From Planctomycetia bacterium (GTDB taxonomy: Bacteria > Planctomycetota > Planctomycetia > Pirellulales > UBA1268): 33,999 bases of DNA. The stretch spans positions 1 through 33,999 of the forward strand of contig JAPLNR010000073.1 of the NCBI GenBank assembly GCA_026401035.1, in the 5' to 3' direction. A program made the position numbers and the translations under genes. Position 1 is the first letter of the stretch. Every line of letters begins with the position of its first letter. Positions 1 to 8,388 of this stretch are shown in pieces. Below the pieces are notes generated by a model. It was not told where the DNA came from and searched no databases. It was given only the letters and a program-made list of their open reading frames with translations.

Positions 1-865
1 CAGCACTGCCGCCGATGGGAAGCTGGTCGCTCGCGGCAAGCGACAGAACCGTGGCCGCCTCCACCGTGGTCGCGCCCTGGTAGTTGTTCAGGCTGGCCGA
101 GGTGTTCGAGAGCGTGAGGGTGATGTTGCTGGTTCTCAGCCGGAGGCCGTTCGTTCCGGTGATCTGCCCCCGCGCCGTCACCGAACCAGTGCCACCGGAC
201 GCAAAGCTGACGGGGGACAGATTGGCGGTCAACTGACCGTACAGCACGCCTCCGGTCTGGTCTGTTCGAAACGCGGCAAACCCCCCATCGGCATAGCCCG
301 CAGCGTTGAACACGAGAGGGTTGTACACGTTCGTGTTCGGGCTGGTCAGAGCGAACTGGGCGTTGCCCGTCGTCGTGCCGATGGTCACGGTGCCCGTCCC
401 GAGATTGCTGCTCTGAATGCTTCCATCCCCGTTCAGCGTCGTCGTGATAGCGCCGTTCCAGAGCCGTGTCAGACTCGAAGCACTCGAGATCGTGATACCT
501 CCTGAAAACGTGTTATTCGTATTCGCAAAATTCGGCGTGAACTGGCCGCCCGCCATGACCAGGGCGACCCTTTGCCCCGCCCCGCCGTCCTCGATCAGCG
601 TGGTCAATGACGAGCTGAAGTTGCTGATCGTGAGCGTGCCGGTGCCGACCACCGAGTTCGTGATCTTCGCGGTCGGAGCGCCAGCCGCCAGAGAGGCCAC
701 GGTGGCGTTCAATCCGTTCATGTCCAACGCGCCCGTGCTGTTGACCGTGAGGGCCGTCGCCGCCGGCAAGGCCGACGCACTCCCCACCCGCAGTGTTCCG
801 GCACTGATCGTGGTGGCGCCTGAATAGGAGTTGGAACCCGACAGCGCGAGCACGCCCGAACCGAG
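1..865. repeat. Long direct repeat, copy A, inside the beta-strand protein gene
   Basis: This stretch matches 1414-2275 almost base for base, offset by 1413 bp over most of its length and by 1410 bp at its right end because of one 3-bp in-frame indel (SSASSL against SSAAS in the protein). It codes for about 288 residues. The left limit is set by the window edge, so the true repeat may be longer. The similarity fades after about 865. Confidence 0.85.
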
Positions 866-2698
866 TTTGATGAGGCTGAGAGCGTTTGCCCCGCCGTTAG
901 GGTTGGCGATGGCAGAACCATGGCTGAACGTACCGCTTTCGGTGTTGATGCCGACCGTCGAGCCATTGAGGAAACCGGTCGAGCCGGTGCTCGCCATGCC
1001 GAGGATCGTGGCCAGATTCGCGGACGTGAACTGTGGATTCGCGGACCCGACGGTGAACGCGGCAACAGCCCCGGAGCCCGTTGTCAGGTTGGCGGCTGTC
1101 CAACTCGAAGTGGTACCGCCGTAGAGGGTGTTGACGTTGGCAAGGAGCAGCATGCCGGCATTTACGCGGGTCGAGCCGGAGTAGGTGCTGCTTCCGGAGA
1201 GGGTGAGCGTGCCGCTGCCGAGCTTGGTGAGTCCCAGCACGGCATTAACGCCGCTATTACGAAGTACTCCCGCGAACGTACCTGTGGCGTTGTTGTCGCC
1301 GATCGAGAGAGTCGACGTGCCGCTCACGCCGTCGACGGTGCCGGTGCCGCTCAGGCCGTTGATGGTGTCGCTGAACCCGTTGAATCGGAGCGTGCCGTTG
1401 AGCGCCACGTTGCCAGCACTGCCGCCGTTGGGAAGTTGGTCGCTCGCGGCAAGCGACAGCACCGTGGCCGCCTCCACCGTGGTCGCGCCCTGGTAGTTGT
1501 TCAGGCTGGCCGAGGTGTTCGAGAGCGTGAGGGTGATGTTGCTGGTTCTCAGCCGGAGGCCGTTCGCTCCGGTGATCTGCCCCCGCGCCGTCACCGAACC
1601 AGTTCCGGCGGTCGCAAAGCTGGCGGCGGACAGATTGGCGGTCAACTGACCGTACAGCACGTTTCCGGTCGAGTCTGCACGAAACGCGGCGCTCCCCCCG
1701 TCGATGTAGCCCGCGGCGTTGAACACGAGCGGGTTGTACACGTTGGTGTTCGGGCTGGTCAGAGCGAACTGGGCGTTGCCCGTCGTCGTGCCGATCGTCA
1801 CGGTGCCTGTTCCGAGATTACTGCTCTGAATACTCCCATCACCGTTCAACGTCGTGGTGATAGTGCCGTTCCAGAGCCGTGTTGACGCCGCACTCGAGAT
1901 CGTGAGCCCCCCCGAAAACGTGTTGTTTGTATTCGCAAAGTTCGGAATGGACTGTCCGCCCGCCACGACCAAGGCGACCTTTTGCCCCGCCCCACCGTCC
2001 TCGATCAGTGTGGTCACCGCTGCGTTGAAGTTGCTGATCGACAGCGTGCCGGTGCCGACCACCGAGTTTGTGATCTTCGCGGTCGAAGCGCCGGCCGCCA
2101 GAGAGGCCACGGTGGCATTGAATCCGTTCAGGTCGAGCACGCCCGTGCTGTTCACTGTGAGGGCCGTCGCCGCCGGGAGCGCTGCGGCACTGCCCGCCTT
2201 GAGCGTGCCTTGGCTGATCGTGGTGGCGCCCGAATAGGAGTTGGCACCCGACAGCGTGAGCATGCCGGAACCCGTTTTCGTGAGCCCGGCAGACCCGCTC
2301 AGGATCGAACCGATCGAGGCTGCGCTGTTGGCGGTGATCGTGGGCGTTGCGCCGGCGAGCGAGATCGTGCCGCCCGTGAGGGTGTAGGCGCCCGAGCCTG
2401 GGGAGTTGAACGTGATCCCATTGGTCGTGACGGTATCGCCCACCGTCACGGTGCCGGCGGCTCCGCTTCCCGCGCCGAAGATGGCGGAGCTTGTCGTCAG
2501 ATTTGGCCAGGCGACGTTCGCGGTGCCGTTCCACCAATTCGTGCCAGACACACTCGTGCTCCACGTGCCGCCGCCATCCTGCGGGCTGGCGGCAACTGGG
2601 TCGGCATCCCACGTGACCTGCGCACGCGCGGGAAGCGCGAAAATCATAGCCACGCCCGCAGCGAATCCGGCGACCAGCCGCAACTTGATCGGATGCAT
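1..2698 (-). CDS. Secreted protein of autotransporter-associated beta-strand repeats (3' end beyond window)
   Basis: The frame stays open from the ATG at 2698-2696 to the left edge, so about 899 residues are visible and the C-terminus is missing. A GGTGGAGA ribosome site precedes the start. Residues 1-27 form a signal peptide (charged start, hydrophobic core, cleavage after ARA). The rest is rich in Gly, Ser, Thr and Asn and contains repeated motifs such as LTKTGSGMLTLSGANSYSG followed by ATTISQGTL, the hallmark of the autotransporter-associated beta-strand repeat (PATR) family. It should fold as a right-handed beta-helix outside the cytoplasm. No outer-membrane barrel or PEP-CTERM-type anchor is visible because the end is cut off. 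Large parts of the protein are duplicated (units about 471 residues apart). The substrate or adhesion role is unknown; the family call is firm. Confidence 0.85.
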   Translation of the reverse strand, partial: MHPIKLRLVAGFAAGVAMIFALPARAQVTWDADPVAASPQDGGGTWSTSVSGTNWWNGTANVAWPNLTTSSAIFGAGSGAAGTVTVGDTVTTNGITFNSPGSGAYTLTGGTISLAGATPTITANSAASIGSILSGSAGLTKTGSGMLTLSGANSYSGATTISQGTLKAGSAAALPAATALTVNSTGVLDLNGFNATVASLAAGASTAKITNSVVGTGTLSISNFNAAVTTLIEDGGAGQKVALVVAGGQSIPNFANTNNTFSGGLTISSAASTRLWNGTITTTLNGDGSIQSSNLGTGTVTIGTTTGNAQFALTSPNTNVYNPLVFNAAGYIDGGSAAFRADSTGNVLYGQLTANLSAASFATAGTGSVTARGQITGANGLRLRTSNITLTLSNTSASLNNYQGATTVEAATVLSLAASDQLPNGGSAGNVALNGTLRFNGFSDTINGLSGTGTVDGVSGTSTLSIGDNNATGTFAGVLRNSGVNAVLGLTKLGSGTLTLSGSSTYSGSTRVNAGMLLLANVNTLYGGTTSSWTAANLTTGSGAVAAFTVGSANPQFTSANLATILGMASTGSTGFLNGSTVGINTESGTFSHGSAIANPNGGANALSLIKLGSGVLALSGSNSYSGATTISAGTLRVGSASALPAATALTVNSTGALDMNGLNATVASLAAGAPTAKITNSVVGTGTLTISNFSSSLTTLIEDGGAGQRVALVMAGGQFTPNFANTNNTFSGGITISSASSLTRLWNGAITTTLNGDGSIQSSNLGTGTVTIGTTTGNAQFALTSPNTNVYNPLVFNAAGYADGGFAAFRTDQTGGVLYGQLTANLSPVSFASGGTGSVTARGQITGTNGLRLRTSNITLTLSNTSASLNNYQGATTVEAATVLSLAASDQLPIGGSA
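1414..2275. repeat. Long direct repeat, copy B, inside the beta-strand protein gene
   Basis: This is the partner of copy A at the left edge. The differences are scattered substitutions, mostly third-base or conservative, plus one 3-bp indel. Recent duplication or ongoing gene conversion within the gene would explain the similarity. The roughly 550 bp between the copies are related beta-strand repeats but are not near-identical. Confidence 0.85.
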
Positions 2699-2773
2699 GA
2701 TTTTCTCCACCCCCAACGAGTCGAATTTAGCTCGGGAATAAAACCGGACTCCCAACCTTTCCCGCGGGTGGTA

Positions 2774-2801
2774 AATGTACCATCCCGGCTGTTCCAGTCA
2801 A
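2774..2801 (-). promoter_or_regulatory. Candidate sigma70-type promoter of the beta-strand protein gene
   Basis: On the minus strand TTGACT (2801-2796) and TACATT (2779-2774) are separated by 16 bp and lie about 75 bp upstream of the start codon. This matches the consensus at 5 of 6 and 4 of 6 positions. About 45 bp further upstream is the palindrome CAACGTTG (2846-2853), with the central CG typical of LacI-family operators, but its flanks are not symmetric. Both assignments rest on pattern matching only. Confidence 0.35.
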
Positions 2802-2872
2802 GACTCGGGCACGGGACCTTATCTTTGCCACAAAATCCCCGGAAACAACGTTGCGAACCAGGAAAACCGGCT

Positions 2873-4006
2873 CTAGGCCACGGGCGCCGCCGACTCCCGA
2901 ATGCATAGCTGCGGCATTACCCGCGATTCCCGGGGTTTTGCCGAAGGGCAACGGCCCTCCAGACGGTCGAGCACGAGCCTGGCGGCCTCGGCCCCGATGC
3001 TGACGGGATCCTGGTTCACCGTCGTCAGCTTCGGCCGCAGCCAGTAGAGGTCGGTCTGGTCGCCAAAGCCCACGACCGAGACGTCGCGGCTCACCTGCAG
3101 CCCGAGTTCTTCGGCCACGGCATACACGTGCGCTGCCATCCGATCCGACGCCGTGAAGATTGCCGTCGGCCGGTCTTTCGACGCCAGAATCACCCGGACC
3201 GCATCACTGCAATCACCTCTTTCGCAATCCGCGAACTGATACTCCACGCCGTCGCGCCCATGCACCACTTCTTCAAAACCACGCCGCCGCTCAGCATAGG
3301 TCGAAACCCATGGCTCGCCGCTGATGTGCGCGATCCGACGGTGTCCAAGCGACAGCAGGTATTCAGCCACGACTCGGCCCCCTGCTTCGTCGTCGGTGCC
3401 GCTGAAGTCAGCGTTTGTGCGGGGAAGGCGCCGGTCGACAGACACCAACGGCAGGCCACGCTCCCAGACCTCGCGGAGGTACATCCGCGATACCGACTCG
3501 TCGGAGGGCACGAAGATGATGCCGTCCACCCGCTGCTCGATGAGCCGGTGGAGGTAATCGAGTTCCGCATCGTCTCGATTCGCACCCGGACCATCACCGT
3601 GAAAGTGGACGACGGGGAGATACCGGTGCTCGGCCAGAACGTCGTGAATTCCGCGGACTACCTGCGCTAAAAACCACGAGCCGAGCGGCACCATCACACC
3701 AATCGTGCCGCTGCGGCCTCCCATCACGGCGCGGACGAGCCGATTAGGGCGGTACTGCAACTGCTTGGCGGCCGCCAGCACCCGCTGCTTTGTTTCCTCC
3801 GCAACGCCCCCGCGGCCACTCAAAGCCCGCGACGCCGTCATCAAAGAGACCCCCGACGCCTCGGCCACCTGCCGAATATTTGGTTTCTTGGGCTTGGGAG
3901 GCTGGGGCTGGGGCTGGGGCTGGTTCAAAGGGAATTTCGACTCTACGGGAGCGGCTGCGGACAGGGATTTCCATACTGTAGCAAGGCACAGCCAGCTATG
4001 ATACAT
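2873..4006 (-). CDS. LacI-family transcriptional regulator
   Basis: The product is a DNA-binding repressor or activator responding to a small, usually sugar-like ligand. The LacI helix-turn-helix is at residues about 42-65 (NIRQVAEASGVSLMTASRAL), followed by the hinge and a periplasmic-binding-protein-like sensor domain to residue about 370, with typical segments GTIGVMVP, VDGIIFVPSD, VSVDRR and TAIFTASD. At 377 residues it exceeds the usual 330-345 because of a 41-residue N-terminal extension with a Gln-Pro repeat. The ATG at 4006 has a poor ribosome site and lies inside a palindrome, so a later start such as the TTG at 3928 is possible. It is divergent from the cytochrome-like gene and followed on the same strand by the beta-strand protein gene; both are plausible targets. 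The ligand cannot be read from the sequence. Confidence 0.9.
   Translation of the reverse strand: MYHSWLCLATVWKSLSAAAPVESKFPLNQPQPQPQPPKPKKPNIRQVAEASGVSLMTASRALSGRGGVAEETKQRVLAAAKQLQYRPNRLVRAVMGGRSGTIGVMVPLGSWFLAQVVRGIHDVLAEHRYLPVVHFHGDGPGANRDDAELDYLHRLIEQRVDGIIFVPSDESVSRMYLREVWERGLPLVSVDRRLPRTNADFSGTDDEAGGRVVAEYLLSLGHRRIAHISGEPWVSTYAERRRGFEEVVHGRDGVEYQFADCERGDCSDAVRVILASKDRPTAIFTASDRMAAHVYAVAEELGLQVSRDVSVVGFGDQTDLYWLRPKLTTVNQDPVSIGAEAARLVLDRLEGRCPSAKPRESRVMPQLCIRESAAPVA
3901..3923. repeat. Hexanucleotide microsatellite in the regulator gene
   Basis: Nearly four tandem copies of GCTGGG encode alternating Gln-Pro before the helix-turn-helix. The 6-bp unit keeps the frame, so copy-number changes would alter linker length and not cause phase switching. 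Confidence 0.8.
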
Positions 4007-4011
4007 GTATC
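4000..4011. promoter_or_regulatory. Perfect 12-bp palindrome between divergent genes (operator candidate)
   Basis: GATACATGTATC is a perfect palindrome lying 6 bp before the start of the plus-strand cytochrome-like gene and covering the proposed ATG of the LacI-family gene. The position suits an operator controlling both genes, possibly by autoregulation. The centre is AT-rich and lacks the central CG usual for LacI operators, so assignment to this regulator is uncertain. Confidence 0.35.
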
Positions 4012-4017
4012 TATGGG

Positions 4018-6720
4018 ATGAACGTGCGGCGTTACCAGATCAGCAAACCGGTCCAGGAAACATTCGCGATCGTCGCGTTCCTGCTCGCCGCTGCGCTGCC
4101 TGGCCGCCCGGCGTTCACGGCAGAAATGACCGTGAAGCCAACCGTGACTGCCTCCACGCCACTGCTCCTGGCGAAGCATTGCGCAGCCTGCCACAACGCC
4201 GATGATGCCAACGGCGGCTTCCGCATCGACACGCTGCCTGCGGCGATTGACACGGTCGACACGGCCGACCGCTGGCAAAAGGTGCTCGGAGTCTTGAACT
4301 CGGGAGAGATGCCCCCGAAAGACGAGCCGCAACTCGACCCCGTGGCCAAGACCGAGTTGCTTGACGATCTCGCGCAGGGGCTCGTCGTGGCCCGGAAGGT
4401 TCTGGCCGACACGGGCGGCGTCATCACGATGCGGCGGCTCAACCGCCGGGAATACGTGAACACGCTCCAGGAGTTGCTCGGCGTGACCGCCACGCCGAAC
4501 GGGCTTCCCGCCGATGACGGTGCCGGGACCTTCGACACGATCGGCAAACAGCTCTATATCTCGGCCGACCAGATCGAGCAGTACCACGAGATCGCCACGA
4601 CGGCGATCCAGGACGCTTGGCGTCGGTACGGTTCGCCGCATCCGTCGCGTACGCATCGCATGGAGGCGGAGGTCTCGACGCCTGGAGTGCGGCGCCGGCT
4701 GGCCGAGCGAATTGACGAACGCCGCCGGTACATAATCTGGAAGAATGCCGTAGAGGCGGCGGCCCGGAAACCGGAAAATCAGGCGGCCATCACCGAGATT
4801 CGCAAGAACGCCAAGCCCTCCGATTTCGAGCCCGTTCTGCAGGGATGGCAAAACCTGCAGGACGCTCCGTCGCCGAAGGATTTTCAGTTCAGCGACGCGA
4901 TGCACGCCCTTGAGATGGGGAACCGCGACTTTGCCGTGCGAGTGCCGTACCACACGCTCTACGCCTCACACACGGCCGTCGAGAAGGGGGCCTTCCTTGC
5001 GGTGGGCGACGCAAAGGTCAACATCCATCTGCAGTTTCGAATGCCGCAAGGGTGGCCACCGGGCGAATACACGCTTCGGCTGCGTGTCGCGGCCACCGAC
5101 GAGTCGCCACCCGAGCGGCGGTTCTTGGAGTATGGCCCTTGGGGACCGGGGGTGGGGGACGGTTCGGCAGGATGCCATGAGATCACAGGCACGATGACGG
5201 AGCCGCAGACGCTCGAGATTCCGGTCATCGCTGAGGGAGAAAAGCTGTTCGTCTTCCGCGAGAAGGGCTCCTACGACAGCGATGCGCAGGGGCACCGCGT
5301 GTTCTTCGATGTCTTCAATAAGAATGGCATCGGCCCACCGCTCAACATCTGGATCGACTGGGTGGAGGTCGAGGGGCCGCTCCCAGCGAAGCAGCAGCCC
5401 CCCGCGGCCCTTGCCGCGCTGCTCACCGTGCCGGCCGTCGAGCAGCCGGGCGCGACGCAGGCCTCGGCCGAGCAGAACATCCGGGGCACACTGGAAGAAT
5501 TTTGCCTGCGGGCGTTTCGGGGCCGCCCGCCCGAGGCGGAGTTCCTCGACAGGCTCGTCGCGATGTACGCGGGGGAGCGGGCTGCCGGCCGGCCGTTCCG
5601 CGAGGCGGTGACGGCGCCGCTGGCCGTCGTGCTTTCGTCACCGCACTTTCTCTACCTCGCGGAGCCGACGCAGGCCCCGCAGCGGCGGCAACTCGACGGC
5701 CTGGAACTTGCTTCCCGGCTCTCGTATTTCCTGTGGAGCGGGCCGCCCGATGACACGCTCCTCGCCCTCGCCCGGTCGGGCAAGCTCCATGAGCCCGAAG
5801 TGCTCGCGGCCCAGGTCGACCGCATGATCGCCGATCAGAAGTCACGGCAGTTCGTCGCCGCGTTCACGCACCAGTGGCTCGGCGTGGACCGGCTCGACTT
5901 CTTTCAGTTCAAAGACAACCTCTTTCCCCGCTATGACAGGCAGGTGAAGGCCGCCTCGCGGCAGGAGATCTTCGAGACGGTCGCGTTGCTGCTCGAGGAG
6001 AACCTGAGTCTCCGCAACCTCCTGAAAAGCGACTTCGTGGTCGTGAATGCGGTGATGGCCAGCTACTACGGCCTCGAGGGGGTGCATGGCGACAACTACC
6101 GGAGGGTGAAGCTCCCGGAGGGCTCGCCCCGCGGCGGCCTTCTGGGCATGGCGGCGATCAACGCCATGGGCAGCAACGGCGAACAGACAAGCCCCGTCGA
6201 GCGGGGCGCGTGGGTGCTGCGGAAGCTCCTCGACGATTCGCCGCCGCCGGCCCCGCCGAACGTGCCGCAGCTCACGCGGCTCGAGGGCCAACTGCTCACC
6301 ACCCGCGAACGCGTGCGGGCGCACCAGGAAGAGCCGCAGTGCGCCTCCTGCCACCGGAAAATCGACCCGATCGGCTTCGGCCTCGAAAACTTCGACGCCG
6401 TTGGGCAGTGGCGGACCAGGGATTCCCACACGACGCCCGATGTGGGCACGAAGGAGTGGGAGATCGATCCCTCAGGCGCGTTGCATGGCGGCCCAGCTTT
6501 CCAGGATTATTTCGAATTGCGGGATCTCGTGGCCGCGCGGCACGCCAACTTCGCAACCGGCTTCACCGCGGCCCTCGTGTCATACGCCCTCGGCAGGCCG
6601 GTCGGATTTACGGACGGAGACCTCGTCACTGCGATCGTTGCCAAAGCCGCAAGCCAAGGCGATGCCGTTCGCGAGTTCGTCCACGCTGTCGTGCAAAGTG
6701 ACGCCTTTCGCATGAAGTGA
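4018..6720 (+). CDS. DUF1592-type planctomycete di-haem cytochrome-like protein
   Basis: The 900-residue protein starts with a signal peptide (hydrophobic residues about 16-27). A first c-type haem motif, CAACH, is at C55-H59 in a PSCyt1-like region. DUF1587 follows (about 137-200, RRLNRREYVNTLQELLGV), then a long middle region that may include a beta-sandwich, DUF1595 (about 487-549), DUF1592 (about 558-690, LASRLSYFLWSGPPDD), DUF1588 (about 703-800) with a second haem motif CASCH at C775-H779, and DUF1585 (about 827-898). This domain order is characteristic of a large planctomycete/Verrucomicrobia family of exported proteins with no settled function; electron transfer linked to polymer or sugar oxidation is often suspected. 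The gene is followed after 28 bp by the DUF1552 gene, its usual partner. Both haem motifs are intact and the length is normal. Confidence 0.93.
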   Translation: MNVRRYQISKPVQETFAIVAFLLAAALPGRPAFTAEMTVKPTVTASTPLLLAKHCAACHNADDANGGFRIDTLPAAIDTVDTADRWQKVLGVLNSGEMPPKDEPQLDPVAKTELLDDLAQGLVVARKVLADTGGVITMRRLNRREYVNTLQELLGVTATPNGLPADDGAGTFDTIGKQLYISADQIEQYHEIATTAIQDAWRRYGSPHPSRTHRMEAEVSTPGVRRRLAERIDERRRYIIWKNAVEAAARKPENQAAITEIRKNAKPSDFEPVLQGWQNLQDAPSPKDFQFSDAMHALEMGNRDFAVRVPYHTLYASHTAVEKGAFLAVGDAKVNIHLQFRMPQGWPPGEYTLRLRVAATDESPPERRFLEYGPWGPGVGDGSAGCHEITGTMTEPQTLEIPVIAEGEKLFVFREKGSYDSDAQGHRVFFDVFNKNGIGPPLNIWIDWVEVEGPLPAKQQPPAALAALLTVPAVEQPGATQASAEQNIRGTLEEFCLRAFRGRPPEAEFLDRLVAMYAGERAAGRPFREAVTAPLAVVLSSPHFLYLAEPTQAPQRRQLDGLELASRLSYFLWSGPPDDTLLALARSGKLHEPEVLAAQVDRMIADQKSRQFVAAFTHQWLGVDRLDFFQFKDNLFPRYDRQVKAASRQEIFETVALLLEENLSLRNLLKSDFVVVNAVMASYYGLEGVHGDNYRRVKLPEGSPRGGLLGMAAINAMGSNGEQTSPVERGAWVLRKLLDDSPPPAPPNVPQLTRLEGQLLTTRERVRAHQEEPQCASCHRKIDPIGFGLENFDAVGQWRTRDSHTTPDVGTKEWEIDPSGALHGGPAFQDYFELRDLVAARHANFATGFTAALVSYALGRPVGFTDGDLVTAIVAKAASQGDAVREFVHAVVQSDAFRMK

Positions 6721-6748
6721 CCGCCGCACCCCAGCCCGGAGAAACTCC

Positions 6749-8017
6749 ATGCTTTCACGCTCGTCGCGCCGCCGATTCCTGCGATCGGCGACTGCGCTCG
6801 TGGCCCTGCCGACGCTCGAGTCGCTCGGCTTCCGGAGGTTTGCCCGGGCCGCGGAGGCGGTGTTGCCGAAGCGCATGGTCTGCCTGGGCACGGGCTTCGG
6901 CGTGACCTCGGAGACATGGCTGCCGAAGACCGATGACGTGGGGACGACCTACACGCTCCCGGAGGGCCTCGCCCCGCTCAGCCGCCACAAGAGCGACTTC
7001 ACGCTGGTGCAGGGCTGCCTGCACGAGTTTGCCAACGACCCGCACGGCGGCAGCACCTTCTGGCTCACCGGCGCTGGTCCCAAGAAGTCGCTCTCGATGG
7101 ACCAGATCGTGGCAGCCCACCTCGGCGCCGACACGCGGTTCACCTCGGTCCAGCTCAATGCCAGCGAACCCAGCCTCGGCGGCCCCGGCCACGGCCCGGG
7201 CTTGTCGCTCGCCTGGGACCGCCGTGGGAAGCCGATCGCCGGCTTCAACAGCCCGGTGATCGCCTTCCACAAACTCTTCTCCCCGGACGACATGCCGCTC
7301 GCGCAGCGGCAGCAGATGCTCGCCAAAAAGCGGAGCGTGCTCGACGCGGTGCGGGCAGACGCCAAGAGTCTCGAGCGCGGGCTGAATGCCACCGACGCCG
7401 ACAAACTCGACGAGTATTTCCAGGGAGTGCGTGACATCGAGACTCGGCTGGGAAAGGAGGAGCGGTGGCTGGGCCAGCCGAAGCCGAAGTCGCCGCTGCC
7501 GCAGCCGGGCGAAGGCCTCGTGGGCCGCGACGAGGTCTTGATCATGTACGACCTGATCGTGGCGGCCCTCCAGACCGATAGCACGCGGGTGATGACGTTC
7601 CGCCAGCCGATCCAGCACCTGCTCACGAGCCTCGGGATCAGCGTGGCCGCCCATGACATGAGCCACTATCACCCCGGCGAGCGGATGGCGGCCGCGCAAA
7701 AGCGTGATCTCGCCCAAAGTGAAATGCTGGCCACGCTCATCGACAAGCTCAAGGCGACGAAGGAGCCCGATGGATCGAGCCTGTTCGACCACACGACCGT
7801 GGTCTTTGGGAGCAACCTCCGCTCGATCCACTACCTCGACAACTGCCCCACGCTCATCACGGGCCGCGGCGCCGGGATCACGCTCGGCCACCACATCGTG
7901 CAGCCGAAGCATACGCCCCTGTGCAACGTGTGGCTCACGCTGCTCCAGGGAACCGGCTGTGCAATCGACGCCTTCGGCGACAGCACTGGCGTGGTGGAAG
8001 CCCTGCGGACCAGTTAG
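6749..8017 (+). CDS. DUF1552 protein, Tat-exported partner of the DUF1592 protein
   Basis: The 422-residue protein begins with a twin-arginine signal (SRRRFLRSATALVALPTLES), implying export in folded form and possibly with a cofactor. The remainder matches DUF1552, with features such as CLGTGFGVTSETWLPK, the HGGSTFW segment, SMDQIVA and a C-terminal half with MTFRQP and HDMSHYHPGE. The function of DUF1552 is not established. A GGAG ribosome site precedes the ATG, and the 28-bp gap to the upstream gene implies one transcript. The last 66 bp of the gene, including the stop, are repeated at 8950-9015 (see the 91-bp direct repeats). Because this copy is complete, the downstream one is a remnant or an integration scar. 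Confidence 0.92.
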   Translation: MLSRSSRRRFLRSATALVALPTLESLGFRRFARAAEAVLPKRMVCLGTGFGVTSETWLPKTDDVGTTYTLPEGLAPLSRHKSDFTLVQGCLHEFANDPHGGSTFWLTGAGPKKSLSMDQIVAAHLGADTRFTSVQLNASEPSLGGPGHGPGLSLAWDRRGKPIAGFNSPVIAFHKLFSPDDMPLAQRQQMLAKKRSVLDAVRADAKSLERGLNATDADKLDEYFQGVRDIETRLGKEERWLGQPKPKSPLPQPGEGLVGRDEVLIMYDLIVAALQTDSTRVMTFRQPIQHLLTSLGISVAAHDMSHYHPGERMAAAQKRDLAQSEMLATLIDKLKATKEPDGSSLFDHTTVVFGSNLRSIHYLDNCPTLITGRGAGITLGHHIVQPKHTPLCNVWLTLLQGTGCAIDAFGDSTGVVEALRTS

Positions 8018-8042
8018 GTAGGACGATGCTCTGACCGGGGGA
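7952..8042. repeat. 91-bp direct repeat, copy 1 (end of DUF1552 gene)
   Basis: This stretch, which includes the last 66 bp of the DUF1552 gene and 25 bp beyond its stop, recurs at 8950-9040 with a single mismatch (G7961 against C8959). The spacing is exactly 998 bp. The two copies bracket the small-protein/nucleotidyltransferase gene pair, as an integrated element or a recombination-derived cassette would look. Confidence 0.95.
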
Positions 8043-8113
8043 CGGTTTGCAGTTGCCACACAGCCCACGGTGCCGCGCAGGGCCTCGGACAGCGTCCCGT
8101 CGACCGCTCGTCA

Positions 8114-8147
8114 CCGGTCAAACGCTTGCGGAAGTGCCGTTGACCGG
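8114..8147. promoter_or_regulatory. Inverted repeat upstream of the cassette (operator candidate)
   Basis: CCGGTCAA (8114-8121) and TTGACCGG (8140-8147) are perfect inverted copies 18 bp apart, about 70 bp before the first cassette gene. Toxin-antitoxin modules commonly carry autoregulatory palindromes in this position, but no convincing -10 element could be tied to it. The remainder of 8043-8214 shows nothing else recognisable. Confidence 0.35.
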
Positions 8148-8214
8148 CCTCTCCTTCCATGCGGGTATGTGCCCAGATTTGGTGGCCGGCACCGTTTCCA
8201 TTTAGGATGGCTGC

Positions 8215-8385
8215 ATGAGCGATCAACCCTCGTTTCCAAGACTCCGCCCAAGCATCAGCCATGCTGCCTCGCGGCAGGCCGAGATTGCCCGTGTCCGGCG
8301 GATGACGGTGGAGGAACGGGTCAAGGCGGCGCTGGGGCTGGCAGCGCGATTCGCGGAGTTGCGGCCGGCGCCCCGCAAGGATTGA
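8215..8385 (+). CDS. 56-residue protein, putative partner of the nucleotidyltransferase
   Basis: The ATG at 8215 opens a 56-codon frame ending at TGA 8383-8385, only 3 bp before the nucleotidyltransferase start, so the two are almost certainly co-translated. The protein has a Pro/Ser-rich N-terminus and a basic helical C-terminal half (RVRRMTVEERVKAALGLAAR). No domain family was recognised. Small genes directly upstream of MNT/AbiEii-like nucleotidyltransferases often encode the antitoxin or a HEPN-type partner, but this one is too short for HEPN and lacks its RX4-6H motif. Coding status is supported by the tight spacing and the position inside the repeat-flanked cassette; there is no strong ribosome site. 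It could alternatively be a leader peptide. Confidence 0.6.
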   Translation: MSDQPSFPRLRPSISHAASRQAEIARVRRMTVEERVKAALGLAARFAELRPAPRKD

Positions 8386-8388
8386 CCG

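Noticed and set aside
920..1885. Plus-strand frame of 321 codons across the beta-strand protein gene
   Set aside because: The minus-strand frame has signal peptide, ribosome site and family motifs throughout. The plus-strand translation is a shadow repeated with the DNA repeat.
1839..2612. Minus-strand 257-codon frame in another register of the beta-strand gene
   Set aside because: Its translation is His/Arg-rich without family motifs; the in-frame signal peptide belongs to the frame starting at 2698.
1..2698. Calling the beta-strand protein a type V autotransporter
   Set aside because: The shared repeat family does not prove a translocator barrel, and the C-terminus is outside the window.
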